From NCBI GenBank assembly GCA_022360775.1, contig JAKSCD010000201.1, positions 1 through 33,154 on the forward strand: a stretch of DNA of 33,154 bases, written 5' to 3'. Shown here one piece after another: positions 8,121 to 16,713 of this stretch. Positions within the stretch are counted from its first letter, which is position 1; every line of letters begins with the position of its first letter. A program made the position numbers and the translations under genes. This DNA is from Sneathiellales bacterium. GTDB lineage: Bacteria > Pseudomonadota > Alphaproteobacteria > Sneathiellales > Sneathiellaceae. Below the pieces are notes generated by a model. The model had not been told where the DNA came from. It worked only from the letters and a program-made list of their open reading frames with translations, and made no database searches.

Positions 8121-8423
8121 ATGAGTCTGAAAGCTAGAATTTACAGGCCTGCTAAAAATGCCATGCAGTCCGGGCGCCGTAATATGAAAAAGTGGCGTCT
8201 TGACTATTCACCTGTTGCCGCTCGTTCAGGAGACCCCCTGATGGGATGGACAGGGTCGAAAGACATGGCCTCTCAGGTCAGCCTGAAATTTGAAGATAAA
8301 GAAAGCGCAATTGCCTATTGCGAAGAAAACGGTATTGAATACACAGTCTTTGAACCCAAGGAACGTAAACTCAATATCAAAGCCTATGCTGACAACTTTG
8401 CCTCCAACAGAGTACTCGGCTAG
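8121..8423 (+). CDS. NADH dehydrogenase accessory subunit, ETC complex I conserved region (NDUFS4-like)
   Basis: 100 aa; 'KARIYRPAKNAMQSGRRNMKKWRLDYSP...DPLMGWTGSKDMASQVSLKFEDKESAIAYCEENGIEYTV'. Confidence 0.92.
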   Translation: MSLKARIYRPAKNAMQSGRRNMKKWRLDYSPVAARSGDPLMGWTGSKDMASQVSLKFEDKESAIAYCEENGIEYTVFEPKERKLNIKAYADNFASNRVLG

Positions 8424-8440
8424 GCCATAACAGAATTCCA

Positions 8441-8517
8441 GGCCCCATAGCTCAGCTGGATAGAGCAACAGACTTCTAATCTGTAGGTCGTACGTTCGAA
8501 TCGTACTGGGGTCGCCA
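8441..8517 (+). tRNA. tRNA-Arg(TCT)
   Basis: GGCCCCATAGCTCAGCTGGATAGAGCAACAGACTTCTAATCTGTAGGTCGTACGTTCGAATCGTACTGGGGTCGCCA; loop CTTCTAA; encoded CCA. Confidence 0.97.
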
Positions 8518-8524
8518 ATTATGC

Positions 8525-8563
8525 AAAGGGCTGGCAGAATTGATCTTTCTGCCAGCCCTTTTT
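8525..8563. terminator. Rho-independent terminator after tRNA-Arg, probably bidirectional
   Basis: AAAGGGCTGGCAGAA ttgatc TTTCTGCCAGCCCTTTTT, between convergent genes. Confidence 0.9.
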
Positions 8564-8608
8564 GATGAGTTATGATTTATTTCTGCTTATCATGTGCTAA
8601 TGCGATTT

Positions 8609-10282
8609 TCAGAATACGGCCTTCTGGTCTTCGGGGTTGTTTCTATCAAATTTGGCGAGTTCATCGGTCTCGTAACTATCCACTGTAAAACCGTTCTTTT
8701 GTGCGTGTTTTGTTGCAAGATCTTTCGTATGGTTGCGCCGAAGGGTTCTGTAATTGCTACTGTTGAAGATCCGTTCATAATTTGCCCAGGCAATACAGTT
8801 TGATGCAATTCTGTATTTTTTGGCTCCTCGTGTTGCAGCAATATTGTCCTTTTTACAGGAGGTGCTTCTCACTTCATCTTTAGTGGGATTGCCTGCAGAA
8901 ACGCTTTCCCCTTTTGCCGCGGGTAGGAGATGAAAAAGCCAGTCATACATATGGATGTTTTTCGCATGGGAAGAGCGTGCGACATCACTGGCTTCGTTAG
9001 CAAAATATTGTTTGATATGGCGCCGTATAGGGGATTCTTCATTGAAATCATGATTGAGCTTACGCGCTATTTGACCCTCAAGGAATGTCTGATAATAGGT
9101 GTTTTCCTTATTTTCGTCCTTCGTTGTTGTATCGGGTGACAGGGAGTCTGAGCCCAGCAAAAATCGATCTGAATGATCAATAAATAAATTCAGCCACTTT
9201 CCGGCAAGTTCTTCTGTTTCGAGAGCTTGATTGAGTATTTTATACCCCACATAATCCCAGGATATATCCATATATAAATTCGGATGAGCCTCAAGAAGCG
9301 ATCTAAGCTGATCAGCATGACTGGCAGCGGGGTTCACGTAACGGCCAATGCCGGTATGAGCCCAGATAACAGGAGGTGTGGTTGTTACATCGACAGCAAT
9401 ATCGCCTGCTTCATTATTATCGTGCACAGCATCATCTTCAGCACCATCAGCAGGCGCATTGTTATCTTGTGGCGGTACGAGCTTGGCTTTTAAGTCATCG
9501 AGCAGGTTCTTGAGGTTACCGTAATTGCTTTGGTGAAAATGCTCTCTTGAATCTGCTGTGCCGATATCGTTGTGGAGGATTGTTATCAGCCCTCTTTTTG
9601 CAACACCTACCAGCGTTTCGAGCAAGGCGGGATCTGTAAGGGTTGCTGCACCTCCCGCAACTTTACTGGAGACAAATTCCTTGTGAATTGTAAATTCACC
9701 AACACCTTTAAAAATACCCGGATAAGCGGCCATAACTGAATCAATGTGATCCAGTGCCCGCATGTCAGTTGGATTAAATCCCGTAATCATGCCATCGAGA
9801 ATTCGGTTCATCGTATCTTTTTTGAAAGGCGTTAATTGTTCTGCATCTCCATCTTCATCTCCATCCTGTTCCTGCTCGCGCTTGTAATTCTCCCGGTTAT
9901 CGAGAATATCCCCGATCAGAAGATCCGTTGCGCTGAAATAATAAAGAGGTTCATCCGATTGCAAGTAATAGTAAGGATGTCTTTCGTCGCCGCCATAACT
10001 GTCAGTATTCAGGCGACCTTCCAACAATTCGTCTCCTTGTTTCTTATCTTCCCTGCCATGCCATCTTTGCTGGAGAGGAATACCAAAAACTGTGGTGCGG
10101 GAAACACCTGCTTCGATCATGATTGTTTCGAGATCTTTTAATGATGTTCCGCGCTGCACATAGTTGTAGAGATGGAAATGTGCGTCATGATAGGTGAGTG
10201 GTTTATATGAGTCAGCCCATCCAGAAAAGCTTAGAAGGCTACCCGCAAATATCGTTCCTATGAGGAGTGATTTCTTAAGCAT
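8609..10282 (-). CDS. Secreted amidohydrolase-family protein with acidic low-complexity inserts
   Basis: ATG at 10282 gives signal peptide 'MLKKSLLIGTIFAGSLLSFSGWADS', then 'YHDAHFHL' (HxH metal motif), 'VIWAHTGIGRYVNP', 'HPNLYMDISWDYVG', 'RFLLGSDSLSPD'. The track start at 10468 adds non-signal sequence. Confidence 0.78.
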   Translation of the reverse strand: MLKKSLLIGTIFAGSLLSFSGWADSYKPLTYHDAHFHLYNYVQRGTSLKDLETIMIEAGVSRTTVFGIPLQQRWHGREDKKQGDELLEGRLNTDSYGGDERHPYYYLQSDEPLYYFSATDLLIGDILDNRENYKREQEQDGDEDGDAEQLTPFKKDTMNRILDGMITGFNPTDMRALDHIDSVMAAYPGIFKGVGEFTIHKEFVSSKVAGGAATLTDPALLETLVGVAKRGLITILHNDIGTADSREHFHQSNYGNLKNLLDDLKAKLVPPQDNNAPADGAEDDAVHDNNEAGDIAVDVTTTPPVIWAHTGIGRYVNPAASHADQLRSLLEAHPNLYMDISWDYVGYKILNQALETEELAGKWLNLFIDHSDRFLLGSDSLSPDTTTKDENKENTYYQTFLEGQIARKLNHDFNEESPIRRHIKQYFANEASDVARSSHAKNIHMYDWLFHLLPAAKGESVSAGNPTKDEVRSTSCKKDNIAATRGAKKYRIASNCIAWANYERIFNSSNYRTLRRNHTKDLATKHAQKNGFTVDSYETDELAKFDRNNPEDQKAVF

Positions 10283-10434
10283 TATGAACCTCACATAATT
10301 GTGGTTAAAAGAGTCACATCTGCTCGCAAGGGTAGAAATCAACAATTCACTAAACATTTGAAGACCACGGTATGCTGGAATGGCCGGTATTGTGGTATTT
10401 TGTATTCCTCTTTTGGGAAGAGCGGGGAGGTAGG

Positions 10435-11139
10435 ATGGAGGAAAAGGCCAGGCAACAGATCCTGACAAAAAAATCGATCCTTTTGCTCTGCTGCGAGCTA
10501 GCAGTTTTTGTCAGTTTGCTTTTGTACCCCGCAGGGAGAGTTATCTGGCTGGAAGGATGGATCTTTATCGGGATTGTTTTTGTAAATACCTTCTGGATTT
10601 CCTGGTGGCTTTACCGGAATGATCCGGAGTTATTAAAAGAACGGCTTCGGTTCTCCATTCAGAAAGAACAGCCCTTTTGGGATAAGTTGCTGATATTACT
10701 TTTTATAGTTGCCGGGCTTGCCTGGTGTATAATCGCTGGACTGGATGCAGAACGCTTTCGCTTTAGTATTCTTCCGCCAATCCTGAAAATTTTGGGTGCA
10801 GGACTTCTTCAGGCCGGATTTCTTTTGCAACTCAGGTCATTCGAGGCCAATCGGTTTCTGATAGCCATCGTCTCTTATCAGCAGAAGAGAGGGCATAAAC
10901 TTGTCGAACATGGTCCCTATCGGGTGATCCGGCATCCCTTTTATACGGGAATGTCACTGATGATGATCGGTGGGGCCTTGCTTTTGGGATCCTGGATGGC
11001 GCAGCTGATTAGTTTCCTTATGATCGGCCTGCTTATGATCCGTATCCAGCAAGAGGAAAAGCTTCTGATGCAGAATTTGCAAGGATACAGGGAATATCAG
11101 CAAAAAACATCCTTCAGGCTTATTCCATATCTATGGTGA
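10435..11139 (+). CDS. Isoprenylcysteine carboxyl methyltransferase (ICMT)/PEMT-like integral membrane protein
   Basis: 'KLVEHGPYRVIRHPFYTGMSLMMIGGALLLGSW...RIQQEEKLLMQNLQGYREYQQKTSFRLIPYLW' is a typical ICMT-like motif. ATG at 10435 has SD GGGGAGG. Confidence 0.85.
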   Translation: MEEKARQQILTKKSILLLCCELAVFVSLLLYPAGRVIWLEGWIFIGIVFVNTFWISWWLYRNDPELLKERLRFSIQKEQPFWDKLLILLFIVAGLAWCIIAGLDAERFRFSILPPILKILGAGLLQAGFLLQLRSFEANRFLIAIVSYQQKRGHKLVEHGPYRVIRHPFYTGMSLMMIGGALLLGSWMAQLISFLMIGLLMIRIQQEEKLLMQNLQGYREYQQKTSFRLIPYLW

Positions 11140-11655
11140 TCAGTGGAGCAGTTCTTTATTCTGCTGAGGCATATCAAAATGGGAGATATTGTCCTGATCC
11201 GGATTATAATTTTGCCGTGCAATGGCAAGGGCTTCCTCTCTTAGCGGAAGGAAGAGTTTGGTTGCCTTGAGAGTATCTGCCCACTGCTTGATAATCGGCA
11301 GGGAGACACGGGTCGCAGTCGGTTCCAGAAAATAGGAAAGAAGCGGGGCAGGGGCATAGGCATTTTGATGCTGTGCTAACGCAATGGACTGAAGGATCCG
11401 CCATTCATCAGCGGAAATTCCATCACAATGCAGACACCGTACATCAATTGCGCGGCAATTTGCAGAGACCATTAGTGTCAGGAAATTTTCCAGATGCAGA
11501 TAAGCTTCTTCACATTTGGCAAGCCTATAGGCGTCGTTAAGAAGGATGTGAACAGACTGGCCTTTGCGGCAACCCTCTGCCCATAGCCGGACACTCCAGA
11601 GTGTGAGCTGTTCTGGAAAGGACAGATGTGTAAGTCGGTCGGGAAGAGGCTGCAT
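11140..11655 (-). CDS. Hypothetical protein (171 aa), putative iron-regulated protein
   Basis: Coherent soluble ORF, no family recognised from sequence alone; upstream Fur-like box at 11689-11707. Confidence 0.6.
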   Translation of the reverse strand: MQPLPDRLTHLSFPEQLTLWSVRLWAEGCRKGQSVHILLNDAYRLAKCEEAYLHLENFLTLMVSANCRAIDVRCLHCDGISADEWRILQSIALAQHQNAYAPAPLLSYFLEPTATRVSLPIIKQWADTLKATKLFLPLREEALAIARQNYNPDQDNISHFDMPQQNKELLH

Positions 11656-11688
11656 ATTGGATATCTGAATTTAAATAATGGTTAAATT

Positions 11689-11707
11689 GAAAATGATAAT
11701 CATTCGC
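11689..11707 (-). promoter_or_regulatory. Fur-like box
   Basis: GAAAATGATAATCATTCGC against the classical consensus GATAATGATAATCATTATC, 16 of 19 identical; 34 bp upstream of the 171-aa ORF start. Confidence 0.65.
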
Positions 11708-11765
11708 AATAAAGTCAAGTATTAAATTCAATCCATACATATAAATGCTTTTAAAGGAGCCGACA

Positions 11766-11807
11766 TAAAAGAACCGCCGGATACCAGGGGGACGGATCCG
11801 ACGGTTC
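11766..11807 (-). terminator. Terminator downstream of the bacterioferritin pair
   Basis: Inverted repeat GAACCGcCGGAT / ATCCGaCGGTTC (12-bp arms, one mismatch), followed on the minus strand by TTTTAT. Confidence 0.7.
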
Positions 11808-11872
11808 GCAACACAGTGAAGGAAAAGGGTTGAGAGCCTTGGTCTTCACTATGATCTTGAAGTCCTGTCTAG

Positions 11873-12343
11873 TTATGATGCCTTGGACTGGATGTAATTT
11901 TCAAGACCCATTTTGTCAATAAGACCAAGCTGTTTTTCCAGCCAGTAAGTGTGGTCTTCTTCAGTGTCTTCCAGAAGGCTGACAAGAATTTCCCGGGACT
12001 GGTAATCCATTTCCTCTTCACAAATCTTGATTGCTTTTCTGAGGGCGGCACCAACGGTCAGTTCGGATTTGAGATCATTTTTCAGCATGCTTGGCACATC
12101 TTTGCCAATCATCAATGGATCCCGAGCACCAACCTTTGGAGTTCCCTCAAGGAAGAGAATACGTTCGATCAGTCTTTTAGCATGCTCCAGTTCTTCCTCA
12201 AACTCATGATGCAGACGTTCATAAAGTTCCGTCAGGCCCCAGTCATTATACATTTCTGAATGGACAAAATACTGATCTGCTGCAGTCAGCTCTCCCTTCA
12301 GGAGTTCGTTCAATTGGTCTAAAACCTTTTTGCTACCCTTCAT
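11873..12343 (-). CDS. bfr: Bacterioferritin subunit with intact ferroxidase ligands and no heme Met52
   Basis: 156 aa; E18, Y25, E51, H54, E94 and ExxH (E128/H131, one-residue insertion) conserved relative to E. coli Bfr numbering; position 52 is Leu. Confidence 0.92.
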   Translation of the reverse strand: MKGSKKVLDQLNELLKGELTAADQYFVHSEMYNDWGLTELYERLHHEFEEELEHAKRLIERILFLEGTPKVGARDPLMIGKDVPSMLKNDLKSELTVGAALRKAIKICEEEMDYQSREILVSLLEDTEEDHTYWLEKQLGLIDKMGLENYIQSKAS

Positions 12344-12352
12344 GATAATCTC

Positions 12353-12820
12353 CTAGGATGCGCTTGACTGAATGTAATTTTTCTCGCCCATGGACTTGAT
12401 CAGGCCCTGCTGGGTTTCCAGCCAGTCGATATGTTCTTCCTGGTCTTCCTGAATATCTGTGAGCATGTCACGGGTGACGTAATCCTGTTTGTCCTCACAA
12501 AGAGCAATGGCTGCTTTCTGAGCGCCATGGCAGGCCTCATCCATCTTCATGTTACAATCAATGATTTCACCAACTTCTTCACCGATAAGAAGTTTTCCAA
12601 GGTCTTGAAGGTTTGGAAGGCCTTCCAGGAACAAGATCCGCTTGATGACCTTGTCAGCGGACTTCATTTTGGCAATGGATTCCTTGTAATCCTTCTCTTC
12701 CAGTTCCTCCATGCCCCAGTCACCGAACATTCGGGAATGCAGGAAATACTGATTGATAGCAGTCAGCTCGTTTTTCAGCACAATATTTAAATGCTGAATA
12801 ACCTGTTTATCGCCTTTCAT
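12353..12820 (-). CDS. bfr: Bacterioferritin subunit with heme-ligand Met52 and degenerate ferroxidase site
   Basis: '[32 protein letters not shown]...[18 protein letters not shown]', strongly Bfr-like; M52 present; K51, S54, D94, Q127 at ferroxidase positions. The track start at 12838 adds MREREDM. Confidence 0.92.
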   Translation of the reverse strand: MKGDKQVIQHLNIVLKNELTAINQYFLHSRMFGDWGMEELEEKDYKESIAKMKSADKVIKRILFLEGLPNLQDLGKLLIGEEVGEIIDCNMKMDEACHGAQKAAIALCEDKQDYVTRDMLTDIQEDQEEHIDWLETQQGLIKSMGEKNYIQSSAS

Positions 12821-12948
12821 ATCTTCTCTCTCCCTCAATCCAATGCAGGATTTTTATAGTTTCAAAACTGGTTTGTAAAGGAAAAAAGTCAATAAAAACA
12901 ATAACTTGCAACTAATTACAAGAGGCATTCCGAACAAATCTATTTCCG

Positions 12949-13875
12949 TTATTTCGTGTTTATCTCTATCAACTCAAAATATAGCTGCCGGATTTTCTTT
13001 ATCATGGGACCTGCGGCCCCTTCGCCAATCTGCCGGCCATCAATTTCGGAGACGGGGGTCTGTGCACCGAAAGTCCCTGTAATAAAAGCCTCTTCGGCTT
13101 CATACGTGTCGGTGAGCGAGAAATTTCTTTCAAAGACGGGAATGTCATTGGACCGGCAGAGCTCTATTACTTTCTTGCGGGTGATCCCGTTCATGCAATA
13201 GTCGCCGGTAGACGTCCAGACTTCTCCTTTCCTGACAATAAAAAAGTTGCATCCGTTGGTCGTATTGACGAAGCCATGGGGGTCCAGCATCAGGGCTTCA
13301 TCCGCGCCTGCTTTTTGCGCATGAATGCCGGCAAGTATGCAATTGAGTTTTGAATGAGAATTAAGCTTTGGATCCTGTGACATGGGCAGGCCGCGGACAA
13401 CAGGAACCGTATGAAGCCTGATGCCCTTGTCGACGAGGTCGGTGCTCGGTTTCGAATGTTCCATAATGATAACGATCGTCGGACCGGACTGACTGAGGCG
13501 GGGGTCCTGAAAGGGTTTGACCTTGATCCCGCGTGTCACCATCAGCCGCGCATGAACATTATGGCTCATTCCATTAGCTGCGGCAGTTTCGTCAAGAGCG
13601 CGGATAAAGCCCTCTTTGGTGAGACCAAGATCCATATCCAGGGCTTTCGACGCACCGAACAAACGGTCGAGATGTTCATCAATAAAGGCCCATTTTCCAT
13701 TATAGAGACGGATCCCTTCCCAAATCCCGTCTCCCAGCATAAAACCGGAATCATAGACTGAAACCGTTGCTTCCTGTTTGGGGACAATCTTGCCATTTAC
13801 ATAGATTTTCAGACTATCATTTCTGGTGTCTATTTCTGCGGCATGAGTGGAGTGATGCGGCTTTATCTGGTTCAT
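12949..13875 (-). CDS. Class IV (D-amino acid / branched-chain) aminotransferase
   Basis: 308 aa; 'GDGIWEGIRLYNGKWAFIDEHLDRLFGASKAL', 'KLNCILAGIHAQKAGADEALMLDPHGFVNTTNGCNFFIV' (PLP-fold class IV). Confidence 0.88.
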   Translation of the reverse strand: MNQIKPHHSTHAAEIDTRNDSLKIYVNGKIVPKQEATVSVYDSGFMLGDGIWEGIRLYNGKWAFIDEHLDRLFGASKALDMDLGLTKEGFIRALDETAAANGMSHNVHARLMVTRGIKVKPFQDPRLSQSGPTIVIIMEHSKPSTDLVDKGIRLHTVPVVRGLPMSQDPKLNSHSKLNCILAGIHAQKAGADEALMLDPHGFVNTTNGCNFFIVRKGEVWTSTGDYCMNGITRKKVIELCRSNDIPVFERNFSLTDTYEAEEAFITGTFGAQTPVSEIDGRQIGEGAAGPMIKKIRQLYFELIEINTK

Positions 13876-14266
13876 GACTGACTGTCTCGCCTTTCCCTGA
13901 AAACTCGTTATCCCTAGCCAAATTCATTAGCAGGTTTGTAGTATCTGGTATATCCGCTTTCGTTGAATCCCCATAGCCTCAACAAAAAATAATATTTTTT
14001 AACCGGTTAATGATTCATATTTTTGAAATTTTTATGGTTCTTTTGATCTGAAACAAATTCATGTTTTAGAATACTGCTACTATTTATATAGGCAAATATC
14101 ACTTAAATATTATGCCGTTTGGGTTGAATTTAGGAAAGATGGGAGAAACTTGCAAACTATTGTAATGTTTTAACAATTTTCAGGTTCGCGGGGCTTAACA
14201 GTTGTCTTGCAGACTGCTAGTTTCTCTGCGTGTTTTGAAGGAAAATTAAAAAAGAAAGTTCTCGGA

Positions 14267-14917
14267 ATGCGTGCTCTACTCGTCGATAGGTCAGAAATTT
14301 GTAGAAACGGTTTCAAATTGGCATTGCAGGGTCGATTTGACGCATGCGATATCTGCGAGGCGAGTTCAATTGATGAAGCCCTTGAATGTATGGAAGATCA
14401 TGGTGTGGATATTGTTTTGCTCACCCTGGATCAACGCATTGACATGAAGGACCCGAAAGTCATCCTGCTTCAGGAAAATGCCGGCAAAACTCCAGTTCTC
14501 GTTGTCGGTGATGCTGTCAATAAATCCTATGTCAATGAAATGCTGCACCATAATGTCAAAGGTTTTCTCGATCGGTCTGCAACGCAAGAAGTAACCATCG
14601 CAGCAATTCAGCTCGTTCTGGCAGGTGGGCAGTATTTCCCCCCGGAAGCTCATGAAAGTCAGCAAACCCAGATGAGAAGTGCCAACGAACCATCTGTGAA
14701 ATTTGCTGAGGGAATAGGGCGTATCTTGACACCAAGACAGATAGAGGTCCTTCGGGCAATCTCTGAAGGGAAATCGAATAAAGCCATTGCGGATGAGCTC
14801 GGGATATCTCCGGGTACAGTAAAGGTTCATGTTTCTAATTTGATGAAAGACCTGCACGCAAAAAACAGAACGCAGGCTGTCTCAATTGCCAATAATCTGC
14901 ATCTGCTGAAACACTAG
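14267..14917 (+). CDS. LuxR/NarL-type regulator with a degenerate receiver domain
   Basis: C-terminal HTH 'LTPRQIEVLRAISEGKSNKAIADELGISPGTVKVHVSNLMKDLHAKNRTQAV'; N-terminal REC-like fold. ATG at 14267 preferred over the TTG at 14207; start uncertain. Confidence 0.85.
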   Translation: MRALLVDRSEICRNGFKLALQGRFDACDICEASSIDEALECMEDHGVDIVLLTLDQRIDMKDPKVILLQENAGKTPVLVVGDAVNKSYVNEMLHHNVKGFLDRSATQEVTIAAIQLVLAGGQYFPPEAHESQQTQMRSANEPSVKFAEGIGRILTPRQIEVLRAISEGKSNKAIADELGISPGTVKVHVSNLMKDLHAKNRTQAVSIANNLHLLKH

Positions 14918-15006
14918 CTTTTCAGGCTCTGGACCTTAAACCGTCTTAAAAATCTGTCGACTTGCCTGATGCCATTGGCTAAACCTTAAGACAGGGAGGT
15001 AAGTCC

Positions 15007-16620
15007 ATGACAAGTATCCAGGATTTTGGTTCATTCGATTTCATCATTGTCGGGGCCGGTTCAGCAGGTTGTGTCCTGGCAAACAGGCTTTCTGCACATC
15101 CATCTAACAAGGTATTACTTCTGGAAGCCGGTGATCGGGACAGTTATCCCTGGATCCATATTCCTATCGGGTATCTTTTCTGTATGGGGAACCCGAAAAC
15201 AGACTGGATGATGGTGACAGAGCCGGATAATGGGCTCAATGGGCGCTCCCTCAGTTATCCGCGCGGCAAAGTCCTTGGCGGATGTTCTTCGATAAACGGC
15301 ATGATCTATATGCGCGGGCAGGCCCGTGATTATGATCAATGGCGGCAGCTCGGAAATACGGGCTGGGGCTGGGACGATATTCTTCCTTATTTCACCAAAT
15401 CAGAACATTACCATGGCGGTGAAAGTGAGGTGCATGGAAGTGGAGGGGAATGGCGTGTTGAAAAACAGCGCCTCTCGTGGGAAATCCTCGATAGCTTTAG
15501 GGACGCTGCGGCGGAAATCGGGATTCCGAAAACCGATGATTTTAACCAGGGAAGTAACGAAGGCGCCGGGTATTTTGAGGTAAATCAAAGTGCCGGTATC
15601 CGCTGGAGTACAGCGAAAGCCTTTTTACGGCCCGCTGAAAAAAGAGAAAACCTGACCGTTCTGACAGGTGCGATGACAGATCATCTTATTCTGGAAGAGG
15701 GACGCATTGCCGGCGTTTGTTTTCGCTATCAGGGTAAAAAATCTGAAGCAAGAGCAGGAAAAGAAACGGTCCTTGCCGCGGGAGCGGTCAACTCGCCCAA
15801 AATACTGGAGTTATCAGGTATCGGGCGTCCGGATGTATTGGATGATTTTGGTATTCAGGTTCAGCATGCGCTGCTGGGTGTCGGGGAAAATCTTCAAGAT
15901 CATCTTCAGATCCGGACCGTCTTTAAACTTAAAAACGCAGAAACCCTGAACGAGAAATCCCAGTCCCTCCTTGGCAAAGCGAAGATGGGGCTGCAATATC
16001 TTGTCAGTCAATCCGGCCCATTATCCATGGCGCCAAGCCAGCTGGGTATTTTTGCCAAAAGTGACCCCAGTCTGGAAACACCGGATCTTGAATATCATAT
16101 CCAGCCATTGAGCACGGATAAACTGGGTGATCCTTTACATCCTTTTCCCGCAGTGACCGCATCCGTCTGTAACCTTAGGCCAGATAGCCGGGGGAGCATT
16201 CACCTGAAAAGCACCAATCCGGACGAGCAACCTGCCATAATGGCCAATTATCTCTCTGCGGAAACCGATAGAATGCTGGCATCAAAGAGTATTCGTCTGA
16301 CCCGCCAACTTCTGGCTGCCAAGGCGGTTGCCAAATACGAACCGGAAGAATTCCTGCCAGGAGCCTCAATCCAGAGTGATGAGGAGTTGGCAGTTGAGGC
16401 GGGTAATATTGCCACAACGATTTTCCATCCTGTAGGCACCTGTAAAATGGGTGCTGATCCCATGGCTGTTGTTGATGACCGATTGCGCTTGCAGGGGATG
16501 ACAGGCCTTCGAATTGTTGATGCTTCCATCATGCCGACAATAACATCTGGAAACACTAACTCGCCCGTCATTATGATTGCTGAAAAAGCGTCAGAAATGA
16601 TCCTTTCCGACAACAGTTAA
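15007..16620 (+). CDS. GMC-family FAD oxidoreductase (choline/alcohol dehydrogenase-like)
   Basis: 537 aa; 'DFIIVGAGSAGCVLANRLS', 'YPRGKVLGGCSSINGMIYMRG', 'FHPVGTCKMG', 'DASIMPTITSGNTNSPVIMIAEKAS'. Confidence 0.93.
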   Translation: MTSIQDFGSFDFIIVGAGSAGCVLANRLSAHPSNKVLLLEAGDRDSYPWIHIPIGYLFCMGNPKTDWMMVTEPDNGLNGRSLSYPRGKVLGGCSSINGMIYMRGQARDYDQWRQLGNTGWGWDDILPYFTKSEHYHGGESEVHGSGGEWRVEKQRLSWEILDSFRDAAAEIGIPKTDDFNQGSNEGAGYFEVNQSAGIRWSTAKAFLRPAEKRENLTVLTGAMTDHLILEEGRIAGVCFRYQGKKSEARAGKETVLAAGAVNSPKILELSGIGRPDVLDDFGIQVQHALLGVGENLQDHLQIRTVFKLKNAETLNEKSQSLLGKAKMGLQYLVSQSGPLSMAPSQLGIFAKSDPSLETPDLEYHIQPLSTDKLGDPLHPFPAVTASVCNLRPDSRGSIHLKSTNPDEQPAIMANYLSAETDRMLASKSIRLTRQLLAAKAVAKYEPEEFLPGASIQSDEELAVEAGNIATTIFHPVGTCKMGADPMAVVDDRLRLQGMTGLRIVDASIMPTITSGNTNSPVIMIAEKASEMILSDNS

Positions 16621-16625
16621 TTTCT

Positions 16626-16686
16626 GCAATTGATAATAGTTCGCAATAGCTATTGACAATAGAATACGCAATTGATAGTCATTCCG
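16626..16686 (+). promoter_or_regulatory. Cluster of three Fur-like operator candidates upstream of hemP
   Basis: GCAATTGATAATAGTTCGC (16626-16644), GCTATTGACAATAGAATAC (16649-16667), GCAATTGATAGTCATTCCG (16668-16686); all share the core aTTGAtAaT and resemble the box at 11689. Confidence 0.55.
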
Positions 16687-16713
16687 AAAATGAGTGATGT
16701 TAATTGATGGACT

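Noticed and set aside
7232-8517. tRNA pair as possible genomic-island or prophage attachment boundaries
   Set aside because: No integrase, no visible att-like duplication of the tRNA 3' ends in the window, and flanking genes are ordinary chromosomal genes.
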